Assembly: GCA_911728455.2 (NCBI GenBank)
Contig: OU452226.1
Coordinates: 22,275,938-22,339,937, forward strand
Source of the DNA: Marthasterias glacialis
Taxonomy: Eukaryota; Echinodermata; Asteroidea; Forcipulatida; Asteriidae
Direction of reading: 5' to 3'
Length of the DNA stretch: 64,000 bases
The notes under the pieces are model-generated. The model was not told the DNA's origin and made no database searches. It saw only the letters and a list, made by a program, of their open reading frames with translations. Positions within the stretch are counted from its first letter, which is position 1. Each line of letters begins with the position of its first letter. This document shows positions 1 through 11,760 of this stretch, piece by piece. The position numbers and the translations under genes were made by a program.

Positions 1-300
1 TACTAGTTTTATATATAAAAAAATGATGAGCACCAATCCTGTAGTCTACCTTTAGGCCCAATCAGCCATCAGAGTCACGAGAGAATAGTGAATTGTTATC
101 AAACTTCAGGCGTTGAACTTGCAAGATCAAAAGTAATCGTTTTGCACATTTCTTTAAAAACTGTAGCATTTCAAGCAAAAATATTCAATGGAAAGTTTTC
201 CACCAACACCATCTTTTTACCATGCAAGTTTTGTGCAAATCTGTGAGCATTTATATTTTTCAACGTTACCAATGGTTTGCACAGCCCTTTTCTCGATGTG
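1..300 (-). repeat. dispersed repeat, family A (MITE-like), truncated by window start
   Basis: It shares with the copies at 4740-4985, 11485-11760, 20700-20965, 23685-23965 and 24080-24270 the ordered blocks: a GAGTCACGAGAGAATAGT-like block, an ATATTTCAAGGGAAGTTTT-like block, a CACCATCTTTATACCAT-like block, GTGCAAATCTGTGAGCATTT, and CCAATGTTTTGCA. Confidence 0.6.
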
Positions 301-2379
301 ATAGGATAACGGGCAATTTAATTTAAACAGAAGAGATGAAGTTGCATTAGTCTTCATTAATCTGCACAAAATAGATCATTAATCTAACAAAATAGAAATT
401 AACACTCAAAGTAGACCAACAGACGTACTGATTGAATATAAAACAAACAGTCTGAAACAATTTACAGCATCGGAATACAAGAGACTCAACGAAGATATAA
501 CTCATTATTTATGTTGCAGTTAATACTGGATTTCAATGTAAATAATTTGTTTAACGTAGGTGGTTTTATTATGGTTCTACCTCTGAGATGATTTTAAAAT
601 AAATGGAACCAAAATGGTTTCTATTAATCAAGAAAAAAATTGCTATTGCTCTTTTGTTTTGCTTAGTTTGTCCTCCGCGTTGTCTGTTCTTGTTGTTTGT
701 CCTGATGCGGAAGGAATGTTTACCCAACCCGTCCGCTTGTCTGAATTCTTCTCGTACTATAAGCTTTTCAGTGTTTATTTTTATCAATGTGTTTGCATGG
801 AATGATTACATAAAATAAAACTGCACAGAGACCCTTTGGCCTGCTCCGTTGGTGTAATGGCGCGTTAGAATACTGCCCCCACTCGTCGAAAGTGAGGGGA
901 TCCACCAACAAAATACATACAGTCAAACGGCACATACATTTCTATTTGCTAGCAGAAGAAGAAAGTTACAGATTCTGAAAAAAGTACTTGAACATCTCAT
1001 AAGATCATTAGATCGATACCATATTGATCTGAGGAGTGTGTATCGTTAATAAGTGATTGATTTGAGAACATGAATTACGAAATAATGTGGACCCTGAACT
1101 TGTGTAGTTAATGGTGCCGTCTAGACAAATAAATAAAGAGAAATCAAGCACTCGTAAAAATACACAGAGATACTAACAATGTGCGGGAATCTTTGAATGA
1201 TGTGAGTGAAATACATGTGGGGTAAAAGGGGAGGGGTGGGGGAGCTGAGACTGTGCAGGGTCAGGCAGACAAATCGGACTGGACCGGATGGGCGGTCCCA
1301 GTCACACTCCCAGTACAGTGAATGACAAGCATTCTGTCACCGTAACTACGGTCTAATTGGAATTTATGATCTGGTAAATACAACGCGACACTTTGTTGAA
1401 GTCCATGCGTTGACTTCAAGTTCGTCGCTGGTGCGGAATGCTGGCCTCTATTATCATCGCGTGTGTTGTGCCGGACCTACTTGAATACCAAGCTATAAAT
1501 CACAGGCAAAGTAGCCAGCAATTAAAATGTCAAAATTATTCTCAGATTTGAACTCGACTTTAGTGTTTTACCAGATGGACTTTGCACTTCAAGGACTGAC
1601 GATGTTTTTCTTTATTTTAAAGATGACAGCGTGACATATTTTTGTCAACACTAATGACGGTTACATTACTTCGCACGTGAAGCCTGTAGAATTGTTGATT
1701 TCATTTACGAGAAGTGAATAATGGTCAATTACATCCAATTTGAATTGAGGAAATTGTCTTAGTCCAAGATAATGAAAACAATGAATCAAAGTGAACAATT
1801 CATTATGTTCTCATTAATGCAAATAACCATTAGGCCGACAGTTTCGTCACCAAGTACAAAGAATAAAGAACCTCAGCCTTTAAACATGCACTTTTTGACT
1901 ACAGTCACACTGCAAGTTTACTGCGTGTGGTGTTTTCAAGTTGTTTACTATTCGCGTGCTTAATACTCTATCACCGTTTCCTTTCGAATAAACATGCAAC
2001 GGTGTTTCGATGATGAAGAAGCGGTGTAACAGGAAGGACCCCCAACTAAACTTAGTCCAAATATTTCAAAATAACAACCGGTCAATTTGACATCAAAAAG
2101 GCTTCCTACATGGTATCATCAAGATCTGTAACAAGTTATTGGGAAAGGCAAACGTAAAAACCATGCGCAAAAATCCTAGTATACTACCGGGTATTATGCT
2201 GTTTTGGGAGAGAAAAAAATCATTCACCACCCAGGGCACGTGGGCTTGTTTAATTTTAGTATGTTGACCCACAAGCTTTATTAGAAAGTCAACCGGTTTC
2301 CTCCCCAGCATCCACAGCTCGGTTCATGACGTATTACGCAAATACCTCTTGGGGGGCCCGGCAACCAGTTTTTCCTGCC
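301..2379. other. 5' flanking sequence, no gene seen
   Basis: It is AT-rich. There is a tRNA-like string (TCCGTTGGTGTAATGGCGCG near 846) with no foldable cloverleaf. Small ORFs at 569-818, 1772-1963 and 2093-2311 have no support. Confidence 0.6.
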
Positions 2380-2836
2380 GGCTGACTCACACACCCAGGT
2401 ATATAGTTAAGTGGCTACGGTAAGCATAGGTCGGCTTACATGACCAGGGGCCTCGGCACAGCACTCACGGTGAATCTCAGGCACCCCCTGTCCCGTCGTT
2501 GCTGCAGTCATCAACAACCAGTCAATCATTGTGTCTTCCACCACCGACCCCCACCACACAAATCAGTGGCAGCGGAGTGAGTCTACAAGTAGTGCCATCA
2601 CCGGTAGCTCGTCACAACCCCCTGTGCAACGATTGTGTGATAAATAAGCCCCGACTGTGCAGAATGGATTATTGCCCACTTCGTGCGGACACCTTCGCTC
2701 ATAAACTATCTGGATCCAAGGCTATGTGATTTTTCTCTATCAGAGTGCAACATCACCAATCTGTATTCCATCCGTCAGTGACCTCTCAATAAAGTACTAA
2801 CTCAAAGAAACACTGTTCAGTTTTCTCTGCCGGTGG
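2380..2836 (+). promoter_or_regulatory. presumed promoter / 5' UTR region of the EMI-collagen gene
   Basis: This is the sequence just before the first coding exon. A TATA-like TATATAG sits near 2399-2405, followed by a relatively GC-rich stretch (about 2320-2720). An in-frame stop (TAA, 2798-2800) lies upstream of the first possible start, so coding does not begin earlier in this frame. The transcription start cannot be fixed from sequence alone, and an upstream non-coding exon is possible. Confidence 0.25.
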
Positions 2837-3066
2837 ATGACACAAGTCATTTTGTTGTCAAGGGGAATGACATCTTCTTCGTCCATGGAGCCGCTACCGT
2901 CCCGATGCTGCTGGGTTGCCCAGGACAGCCTGCTGGGCTCTGTCCGTTGTTTGGTCTGGTCAAGCTTCCTGGTTCTCACCATCACGTCTTTGCTCCTACC
3001 GGGAGCCGGCTGCCAAAGTACAGGCTACTCCCCATCAGCGTCCAGTAGCTACCATTCACAGTCCAG
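2837..3066 (+). CDS. EMI-domain collagen (COL26A1/EMID1-like), exon 1: signal peptide
   Basis: This is the first coding exon of a secreted extracellular-matrix collagen. In-frame ATGs lie at 2837, 2867 and 2885; the last gives the shortest lead before the hydrophobic core CLVWSSFLVLTITSLLLPGA. Cleavage is likely near PGAG-CQS, followed by a short Ser/Tyr-rich mature N-terminus ending SSYHSQS-R. The exon ends at a strong donor (CCAG|GTAGGT) with two bases of an Arg codon left over (phase 2). The EMI exon at 57033 supplies the third base, giving SRRSNWC. From memory, vertebrate COL26A1 has a similar Ser-Arg-Arg-x-Trp-Cys run at this point, which is the main reason for joining exons 54 kb apart. 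The signal peptide is fairly sure, the linkage good but unproven by transcript, and the exact start uncertain. Confidence 0.72.
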
Positions 3067-4641
3067 GTAGGTGGTAACAAATTATCGTGAAAGGTTCTCC
3101 TTTGATTCGTGAGACTTTTAACAATTTGCACCACAATCTGTGGAGCAACTAAGAATACAGGGCGACTTCAGTTTGTGGGTTATGTTTCGCTTTGTCATAA
3201 ACAATCCTCTACTACCTCTCATAAACAATCATCTACTAAGTAATCTGCTATCAATCATGAGAAACAACACAATGAACGTTAATGTTAATAATGGTCCGTG
3301 GGAAAAACTGGACGTTTCGACCGGGAAGCCTTGATTGTCTTCAGGAAACGTCTGAACATTATTTATGTATGCGATTTTCCCTTTGTGTTAAATGCCCCTC
3401 TTCCTCTAAATCAGGATCAACCTAAAACTCAACAGCACTTTCAAACAGCTGTGACTGTCTGTTGACCTGGAATTCGTCGATGGCAAACTGATTATATTTC
3501 AACCAGTGGTCATTTGGTGCGCTAACCATCACCAAGATCTCAAGTAAATTGGGGGGGGGGACGAAAGAACGGCCTGTCATGCCTGTCCAATCACAGAATG
3601 TCAGATTCATCCAAGAATCAAATTGACGTATCGAGTAATTGGGCAAAGGCTTGGGTTTTAAGTCAGGTTAACAAAATGTGAACTTAATGAAGTGACTTGT
3701 GAGTACGTTAAGTACAAACACACAAACCGAAAATAGTCTGTAGAAATTAATATGATCCATATTAACTTTGCACTCCAAGGTAAATTGAACTTCTTCAGTT
3801 TTTTGAAAATATTATTTTGTCTATATATATCAGAGGGTTCTGTGTTATTTTTAAAGTACGAACAAAGCAGACTTAGTTACTAAAGCCTTGTGTTTGTAAA
3901 CGTCGAAGAAGTGTGGAAAGCCCGAGTCAACTATCACCACATGCCCTGACATTGATGTGACATTGACAAGCTTTGACATGTGGTCTTGTCATTAGTGTCG
4001 CCGTTAAGAGGGTACGGTTTATAGATTAATGTCTATATCTGATGTTGGAATTGTACTTGAGGAAGTGCACGTGTACTGCGTGTGTATGTTTCGAGATACC
4101 ATGGTGTATCTAAGAACGTAGAGCCAGTGCTGAGAATGGCAAGATAGGATTCACCAGAATTATGACTGCAAACGTACAACAAACATATACGTACATGTGG
4201 ACACATCACGGAGTATGCAGCGCAATCATGGTCACAACCATGGAGGGTACAATCCATATATAGGGTACAACATTTGGTTGCAATAAATTACAGTCTGCAC
4301 GAGGAGCTTTTGCGTTAAGCTCTCTGGCTTTGAAGCCTGGAGAAGAATATTCATGGTATGAGAAACGACGCGCAATCTGTCTACAAGTTTAAAAAAGGAA
4401 CAATTATTAAAGTAACCTGCTGAATTGGCAATTTTATCTAGATGAGGAGTGTTGGGTGAACTATACGTTCAATCTATGAAGAATTTTTTATTTATTTTTT
4501 TCCCAAGTACATGCTGGATTTAAAAGTGGCCGTGTTAGGGCAACCTGAAATCGGATGGACATGTTGATAATAAAGCCCCAGCTCAACATTGGTAAACTGA
4601 CTGTAAATGCTTCCATTCTTTGCACGAATCAAGATACATGT

Positions 4642-4689
4642 AAAAAAAAAAAAAAAAAAAAAAAATAATAATAATAATAATAATAATAT
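4642..4689 (+). repeat. poly(A) run followed by (TAA)n microsatellite
   Basis: About 24 A residues run straight into eight TAA units, which is the form often left by a retroposon tail. No clear retroposon body is recognised to its left. Confidence 0.8.
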
Positions 4690-4739
4690 TTGAGCTCATT
4701 GCGTTGTTCCATTTGTGAGAAAACGGTAAAAATACATTC

Positions 4740-4985
4740 AGCATTTTTGTCCGCATTCTTAGGCAGAGTTTTGGTCTCGTGAGACAAAAGTGAATTTTTG
4801 TATCTTATTTAATTTGTTATTCAAGAACGACAACACTTCAGGCAGAAATATTTCAAGGGAAGTTTTCTACCATCATTATCTTTACACCATTAGATATATG
4901 TCAATCTGTGAACATATGTGTTTTTTCTTACCAATGTTTAGCTGTGGCTTTAATGTCATCATTTTCTTCAGAACTTCAGCCTAAA
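4740..4985 (-). repeat. dispersed repeat, family A (MITE-like)
   Basis: It has the block order of the other family A copies (TATTTCAAGGGAAGTTTTCT, ACCATTAGATATATG, CAATCTGTGAACATATG, CCAATGTTTAGC) and is diverged. The open frames crossing it are shadows of the repeat. Confidence 0.5.
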
Positions 4986-5446
4986 CATCTCTCAATTGGA
5001 CAGGTGCTTGATCCAACCAGACATCCAGCAAATCAATGTTCACCATCGTTCATTATACTGAAAATAAAGGGGGAACAGAACACTGGCTTTTGGGAAGCAA
5101 ACATCCACCCATATTCCGCCACGATCCACCCCAATTTAAAAAAAAAAGTGTTTCGGAAAAACTTTCTCGTTCAAAAAGTTTCCATAGGCAATCACACTGG
5201 TGTTGTCCGACACTTAGTATTCGCTTAGCGGATTGATTAATTATTAAGCAATGATCTTTACTTGAATCAATCCATGTCAAGCTGCATTGGGACTCTGTCT
5301 AGAACACTATCTAGCGACTGTTTTGTGTTTCATGGGGAGATTCAGGAAACCCATATTAACGTGTTAATTGTATTTTGACTGAGACTCGAAAGTATCACTG
5401 CAAACAACCGCAGAACTTCACTGAATTCATCATCAAGGTCTCATTC

Positions 5447-5733
5447 TTAAAGGTACAGTCTGAAAGCTTACTGGTTATGAAGTTCATGCCTGTATAGCAA
5501 TCTTCCATAGAAATATTTCTGTCTGAAATACTGTCAAAGTCGAGAAAATAGAATTTGAAGACCCCAATGTTAATTTCGGTAACAATCGAAATTATTAGTT
5601 TTTACATGCTGAAAAGTGTGCTCGGACGACGGATTGAGCCCAAATTTTCACAGGTTTGTTTTTTTCATGTATGTATCGAATCACACAGAGTAAGAACATT
5701 GCATTATCAGCTCTACCAATCCTATACCTTTAA
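5447..5733 (+). mobile_element. family B MITE, complete (about 287 bp)
   Basis: It is bounded by terminal inverted repeats TTAAAGGTA / TACCTTTAA. Inside, in order: GTCTGAAAGCTTACTGGTTA, AAGTCGAGAAAATAGAATTT, GGTAACAATCGAAATTATTA, GGACGACGGATTGAGCCCAA and TTTTCACAGGTTTGTTTTTT. It has no coding capacity. A related layout occurs at 31317-31668 (inverted), 52434-52763, 58425-58560 (partial) and, very diverged, around 48070-48320. Confidence 0.75.
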
Positions 5734-5844
5734 ATGGACATGGTGACACGCAGTCAAAAGGCCTTAATAATAAGTACAGCATAAATGGACGTTACTGAGG
5801 AAGATTGGTACATTAACTGAATTAAGAGATTCAGAGAAAAAGGC

Positions 5845-5945
5845 AGTGTCCGACTTATCGGCTTTGGTAGTGGCTATTCTTCAACGTTGTCGCTGCAGCC
5901 AACGGACATAGCCATAGCTGAAGTCGCTTGATTCGGACGCGGCTT
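5845..5945 (+). repeat. family G short repeat (GTCCGA...CGGCTTTGG...AGCCAACGG)
   Basis: It shares GTGTCCGA, ATCGGCTTTGG, CAACGTTGTCGCTGCAGCCA and AGCTGAAGTCGC with 42112-42215 and 59592-59690. The ends are roughly inverted (GTGTCCGACTTATCGGC versus GATTCGGACGC). Confidence 0.5.
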
Positions 5946-7284
5946 TATTGTGCTGCTAGTCAAACAATCTGAGCTTTTGCTCTCTTTTTTTTTTTTTTTT
6001 AATAAACCGGCAACAGTATAATGTTGGCTTAACTTATATTGTTGCATATACACGACAGTGCAACATGAATGCAAAACCAAATACTGGATTTATGTAGTAG
6101 GGGATTGTGTCTCGTTTCTTGTTAATTTCTTGTAGATAAAACTCCGAACACCTCCCCCTTGCTCTATGAAAGATTGAGAGAAAGGACGTGCTCTCGCTTT
6201 CATCAGTACTTCTATTTTGATATTTTGACATTGTATTGTACGTATTCATCCTCCATTTTCATAGAAACTGTTTTGATTGTCGTATTTTTCCCCCCACCTA
6301 CAGCGAGTCTTCGATCTATGGACCGTGACGTTTATATACGTTTTTCAAGCATAACATTACACTTGCAGCTGGCAATTCTGAACGTTGCCTGCAAAGTGCA
6401 AGATTACATAAGTTATCAAATTTGCATGTCATGTGTGGTGGGCTGTATAGCCTTTGGATATAGACTGGTTTTTAAGTAGCCTATACATTGTGCGACCTTG
6501 CATTTTGTGTAAGGAAGACTACATGAAGGTAAATGTGGTGTCCTTTTATGCCACCTGCTGAATATCAATCGAGATGTACTCCCAGAAGATCTGGGGTGGT
6601 CGAGCGGGTCTGGCTAACAACCCGGGGGAAATGTTAGCATCTTGACTGTCTTAAAAACCAATTTAGCCATGCACAAAAATAACCGCTGGTACGTTGACTA
6701 AAATATTGGACAAGGGGTTAAAAATGAGTGTTTCCCCATGGGAAAAAATTGGACTAAGGTCACCTTTACAACCATGGTTTTTCCTTCCTCCATAGTATAT
6801 AACCAATACAAAATATCCAAGGGGGAGCAAGTTGCTTTCAACCCCCCTCCCTTAACCGTGAATTTGTAGACACGGATACTGTGCTCGTGCTGTGTGTCTG
6901 CGTTTGCACTTACCGTTGAACAGTCAGCTTTCTTTAAAATTCGAGACGTTGTAGTGGAAATACCGACAGTTATGGATAACCTCCTTAATTCCCGCATCAA
7001 TCACATCAACACAAGCTTGTTTCTCAGGCTGGCGTACATGCGCAGAGTAAGAACAGTTTCGTTACATACGTCAATAACAACACAGCATTGGCTGTATGAC
7101 TGCTGTACACGTGGGCATCACAATGTGCGTATCGTCAGTGCCACACCAATCGATATAAACGCGCGCATGTTTACACTCTCCAATAGGATTTTATCGTTTC
7201 GGACTTTCGGATAGCCAAGAATGTGATTGGTCAACACGTAAGGGGCAGGGCTTAATGGATCGGTCTGTGACGACGGTATCCAAT

Positions 7285-7520
7285 GCGAGGACCTGTGGCG
7301 TAACCGGGGTGAGGGGGCAGGGCAGTGGGACAGGAGCCCCCCCCCTCCCCCCGGCTCGGAACCTTTTCCTCCATTGCCCCCCTCAAATGAGATCCTCAAA
7401 TGAGATCCCCCCCAAAAAAACAAAAACAAAATAAATAAATAAATAAATAAAACAAATGGTTTGATACATTAAATAGCTCCCCATTAATGTCTTTGCTCCT
7501 CCCCCAAAATGAGAATGCCT
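7285..7520. repeat. family H-like G/C-rich segment plus AAAT microsatellite
   Basis: TGTGGCGTAACCGGGGTGAG with C runs at 7340-7353, a doubled GATCCTCAAATGAGATCC (7390-7408), then (AAAT)n at about 7430-7452. It ends near CTGGTTACGCCATTGG, the inverted form of the start. Confidence 0.55.
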
Positions 7521-7959
7521 GGTTACGCCATTGGCGACGACAGGATTGTTCCCTTTGTGTTCCTTTGTTATGCCGTGCCCACTTTGCTGATAATACGGCA
7601 ATAATCATATTAAAGGATCTTTATATAGTGCATCCATGCATGCACAGATTATCTGCAGAGGAAGGGGAAGAGTTGTCGGTGTGGTGTACACTCTCAATCG
7701 TGTACCCCAATATTAAAAGTAGGCACTTGACGTGGCATTATGTGGGTTATACCCTTCCTTGAAGCATGCAGGTGTTTCCTTCCCCTAGGTTCAGAGAGAA
7801 CTCTTCCTCTGGCTTTACATGACATGGGTCCTTTTGGGAATCGAGACTAAAGGGGGAAGGGATAAAGAACGCCATCAACAGGGAATGATTGGGATAGGCT
7901 TATTATACAAAATCAATCGTCACAAAAATCCAGTCTGGTTATAGTCAAGTGCTTATTAG

Positions 7960-8220
7960 TCAAGTATCGAGTACTGCCGAGTACTAGGGTGGCCGAGTAG
8001 TGCTCAATTACGAATACTTGGGCCACTGAGTATAAGTACAAGTGTCCGAGTACCGAGTATTCTGGTATCCGAGTACCGAGTTCAACAGCCGAGTACCAAG
8101 TACTTGGGTTTCCGAGTACAAGTACGAGTGTCCGAGTAGGCCTACCAATGTTATCCGATACCGAGTCCAACAGCCGAGAACCAAGTACTTGGATCATCGA
8201 GTACGAGTGCGTGCTTAAAA
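7960..8220. repeat. minisatellite built on CCGAGTACCAAGTACTTGG
   Basis: There are many short units, GAGTACCGAGTA, CCGAGTACAAGTACGAGTG and GCCGAGTACCAAGTACTTGG among them. The unit is itself near-palindromic (AAGTACTT). The ORF at 7913-8233 is a product of the array. Confidence 0.75.
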
Positions 8221-10704
8221 AAAAACATAGCACAAAGTGATTAACTTTGTAGAAGACAATAATGGTTGTTATGACAACTATCTTTTAAACATGAATTCAT
8301 CATAAACAACTGTAGTTTTACCTTTTCAGAGCTTTATTCGTCTATTCCTTGCGTTAACGCAGGCATGTAAAAGCGGAAGGGAAAGTGTTTTTTTTTTTGT
8401 TTTTTGGTCATGAATACTTAAATACTTCAAGTAGACCTACAGATTGTTTTCCAGCTGAGTGAGTTTCGAGTATGGTCTTCGAGCACAATTATTGATCCGA
8501 CGTCTGTCTGTACATTACTGCGTCAACTTCCTGGGATTTTCTTACTAACAATGAAATAACGTTGTGGTAGACTCTTTGGCAGGTCTCTCGGACTATACGA
8601 AACCTCGTTCAGAGTCTCCATAACCCAGTACGACGGAGTCCACTTTAATGCACAATTGCAAAAAAGTATCCCTGAAATACGTCTACATTAACACCCAGCC
8701 CCTTTAGAGTTTCCCTGTCGAGGTGTCAGTTTTATGTAGCATTTTAACTCCCTCATGTGATCTTAATTACAATATCCTTCCTGAGACGGAAGAAGGCACG
8801 ATTCCATGTGTTGAGGGTTAAATTTACTGGATGTCTTCCATACTAATAATAGATGTTCATTATTGTATGCACAGTGGAAGTTGCCGTATTGTTTGAAAAG
8901 AATAACTCTAAAACCATGGAACAAATACCCTGTGCGAATTCATTTCGTTTTATATGATATAAGAATACCAGATGTTCCCCACCCCCTCCTTCCCTGAAAA
9001 ATACAAATAGTAAACCAAACAAACGGACGTTATGAAGCTGTGTGATAGCAATCACTCTGTTTTGGAGTGTACCTATTCAATCGTAGTATACGTTTAACTT
9101 GATTGGAAAACTGTTTTCAAATAAAGTTAACTCTCGCCAGTTTTGACTCCTGGTTGACAGGTGAGACTTGGGAAGATGCTACCCTACCATCGCTGTGTTC
9201 ACCCTTAGGCCTAAATGAAAGTAGACACCCGTACACACTCCGAGACAAGGAAAACAACCATTAATTTATTGTTCAATATCGGCCTGAAAAGAAAAGCGCT
9301 GATGCACCAACCGCCTGACCTTAGAATAGAAGAGGCTGGGAAGACGTAACCCTTTTTGTAAATGTCACCCATAGCTTGGGGATTTATCACTGGCAATACA
9401 GCAACACCCAAGTTCAAACTAATGAATGCAACAGGGGATTCGTGTTCGTGATGATTGTGAACATAAATCGCGTGGAGTGTTTTGAGTTTGTTGTACGGGT
9501 TACCACTATGAACCATGTCTGCATCTGGAGATACCATTATTTATTGGAAACTAAACCATACCGTTAAAGTAACATTTTTAAAAGCGCGTTTTACAGTGGT
9601 GTTCGATGGAAGTCTATATAGACCGTGTAACCTGTGGCATCACAACCATGCTTACAAGAGCCACGGAGCCTGGTCTTCTTGTAGGCAAGGTATAATATTA
9701 GTACACAGCCCAATGAAAGAAAACTTCAAATCTTACATTTTGTGGAGATAGCATCGTCAGATTTTGATCAACTTTTAATGAAACAAAGGGGCTCATCTCG
9801 AGGTTTGTTCGGTTGCAAGTTTTGAAAAAATCAAATTAGCTGTTGCAAACTGCTCATGGACCCGTTGTATAAGTGAAAATACATGTTAATGACCTCACGT
9901 TATACCATGCCCGATATATGGCAGAGGGAGGCCCCCCAAGTGTTCCCATTCTCTAACACAATCTTCCCTCTTGTACGGAAGCACCCCCTAAAATCTTCAA
10001 AAAATTCCAGAGATTCCCAGAACACAATGAAGACACAATAGGAGGGGGTACACCCTGCCACATATCGAGCACCAAATGTAGTCAGAAGATGCAAGGGATG
10101 GACAAAAGAAGAGGAAGACAAAGGGGGAGTAACTTGAATTTATGCGGGAGTTATGCAAATTTCCCAGTAGTGTCTCGCCTGCCAGGAAAGCACTGGAATG
10201 TACAATGTCACTTTTTTTATAAACAGAGGTTAACACAGGTCACATTCTTTTATAAATCAAGAGTTTACTTGCAGTAAAAACCTAGCATAGGGATTTTTAA
10301 TATGAAAAAGGGGTTTCCTTTTTTAGATATAAGATTGGTGATACCAAGTTTTGTTTGAAAAACATAATTATCATGTTTAATGATTCTGAATTCATTAATG
10401 TGTGTGGGGTTTTGTCTTCTTGTTTATCTTTGATGTAAAAGGTTTTTGTATGAGCAAAGTGTGCCTAGCCAAACCCTGGTGATTTTCGTTCAAAATAGAC
10501 TTCGAACAGAACATTTGCAAACTTGTACCAAAGCCTTTGAATGTTAATCCTTTGATGCCCCCTTTGATATTCCAGTATGCCATATGGTTTCTTGGATAAC
10601 GTTTGTTATTGTTTGATGTCCCTCTCTACCAGTAATCGCGTGTCGATATTCAAAGGATTGGCCTTGCAACGAAACAGCGCGTAAACCGGCCATTGTATAC
10701 ACTA

Positions 10705-10897
10705 GGCCCAATTTCATAGAGCTGCTTAAGCACATAATGTAGCAAAGCACAAGAAAAATATGCTTACCAGAGTAAGGTTACCAGCCAAGATACAATTCCT
10801 TATGTAGGCTTGTCACTGGTATCCTGCTCATTTTTGCTTAACATAAAAGTTAAGCACTCATAACTTAATGCTTAAAACAGCTCTATTAAATTGGGCC
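10705..10897 (+). mobile_element. family C MITE, complete (about 193 bp)
   Basis: Terminal inverted repeats are GGCCCAATTTCATAGAGCTG and the complement of CAGCTCTATTAAATTGGGCC. The inside carries AGGTTACCAGCCAAGATAC and GTATCCTGCTCATTTTTGCT. Other copies: 10910-11090, 30751-30942, and variants at 47143-47384 and 47571-47718. Confidence 0.8.
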
Positions 10898-10909
10898 ATG
10901 TGCACAATA

Positions 10910-11090
10910 TGATAGAGCTGATTAAGCACAAAAAGTAGCTCAGCACAACACATTTAGCTTTATACCAGAATAAGGTTACCAGCCAAAATACCATTCCCTG
11001 GTCTGTGAATGGCATCCTGCGCCTTGTTTTTGCTTAGCAAAGTTGCTAAGTACTAAATGCTGCTAATATCAAGCAGCTCTTTCAAATTGT
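10910..11090 (+). mobile_element. family C MITE, diverged copy in tandem with the previous one
   Basis: Same order of blocks: GATAGAGCTGATTAAGCACA, AAGGTTACCAGCCAAAATAC, ATCCTGCGCCTTGTTTTTGC and CAGCTCTTTCAAATTG. It lies only about 12 bases after the end of the complete copy. Confidence 0.7.
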
Positions 11091-11479
11091 TCACTGTACT
11101 TCAAGCTCATACAACCAAAGGAATGTTAACACATAGGCCTGTATTTGGGGAATGGCGTATCCTTATCTGCGAAATGCATCATGAATGAAAACTACTGCGA
11201 TTGACGCATCATCCCCCTGGTTGAATATGAAAGGTCAATGACACAAGGAATTCCTGTGTATGCACAGCAAATTAGTTCCTTTATAGATCCAAGTTCAAAC
11301 ATTCAAGATGTTCCTGTTCTGTACTTGAAGCGATAAACATTGTGATGTGTAATTTTAAAGGTGAAACTTTCCGGCATAGCCCGTTTGTTAGCGTATAACA
11401 ATAATCATTATCCATTTTAAAGCACGCAAACAACACTGGGTAATTGCCAAAGACCATCCACACTTAATGTGACCCAACA

Positions 11480-11760
11480 TGTATTTTATGAAACAACAAA
11501 CCTGTGAAAGTTTAAGCTCAATCGGTCATTTGAGTCACAAAAAAACAGTATATTTTCACTGTTTTCAAAACATCGGGTTTTGGACTCCCGAGAGTCAGAA
11601 CCAATTGTTGTAGTCATTTCTCAAAAAGGTGTTTTTGTTGTTTTTTTACAGCAAGTATTTCAAGTGAAGTTATGTGCAAATCTGTGATCATTTTAATTTT
11701 CAGTCTCTTACCAAAGCTGTGCTCACCCCTTGACATGGTGCCCATAATTTGTATGGGCAA
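11480..11760 (-). repeat. dispersed repeat, family A (MITE-like)
   Basis: It starts AACAAACCTGTGAAAGTTTA, AGCTCAATCGGTCATTTGAG, followed by CGGGTTTTGGACTC and GTGCAAATCTGTGATCATTT. The first block is the reverse complement of the GATTGAGC-CAAATTTTCACAGGTTTGTT core also used by family B. Confidence 0.65.

Larger units (their letters stand above)
3067..10704. other. start of collagen intron 1, no other gene seen
   Basis: Apart from the repeats listed (4642, 4740, 5447, 5845, 7285, 7960), the sequence is AT-rich and without supported coding frames. The short ORFs overlap repeats or lack splice signals. Confidence 0.6.

Noticed and set aside
841..905. tRNA-like string TCCGTTGGTGTAATGGCGCG
   Set aside because: An A-box-like segment and a short stem (CCCCCACT-AGTGAGGGG) are visible, but no B-box and no acceptor stem; at most a degraded tRNA relic.
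7913..8233. 106-codon minus-strand ORF
   Set aside because: Translation of the CCGAGTACCAAGTACTTGG minisatellite.
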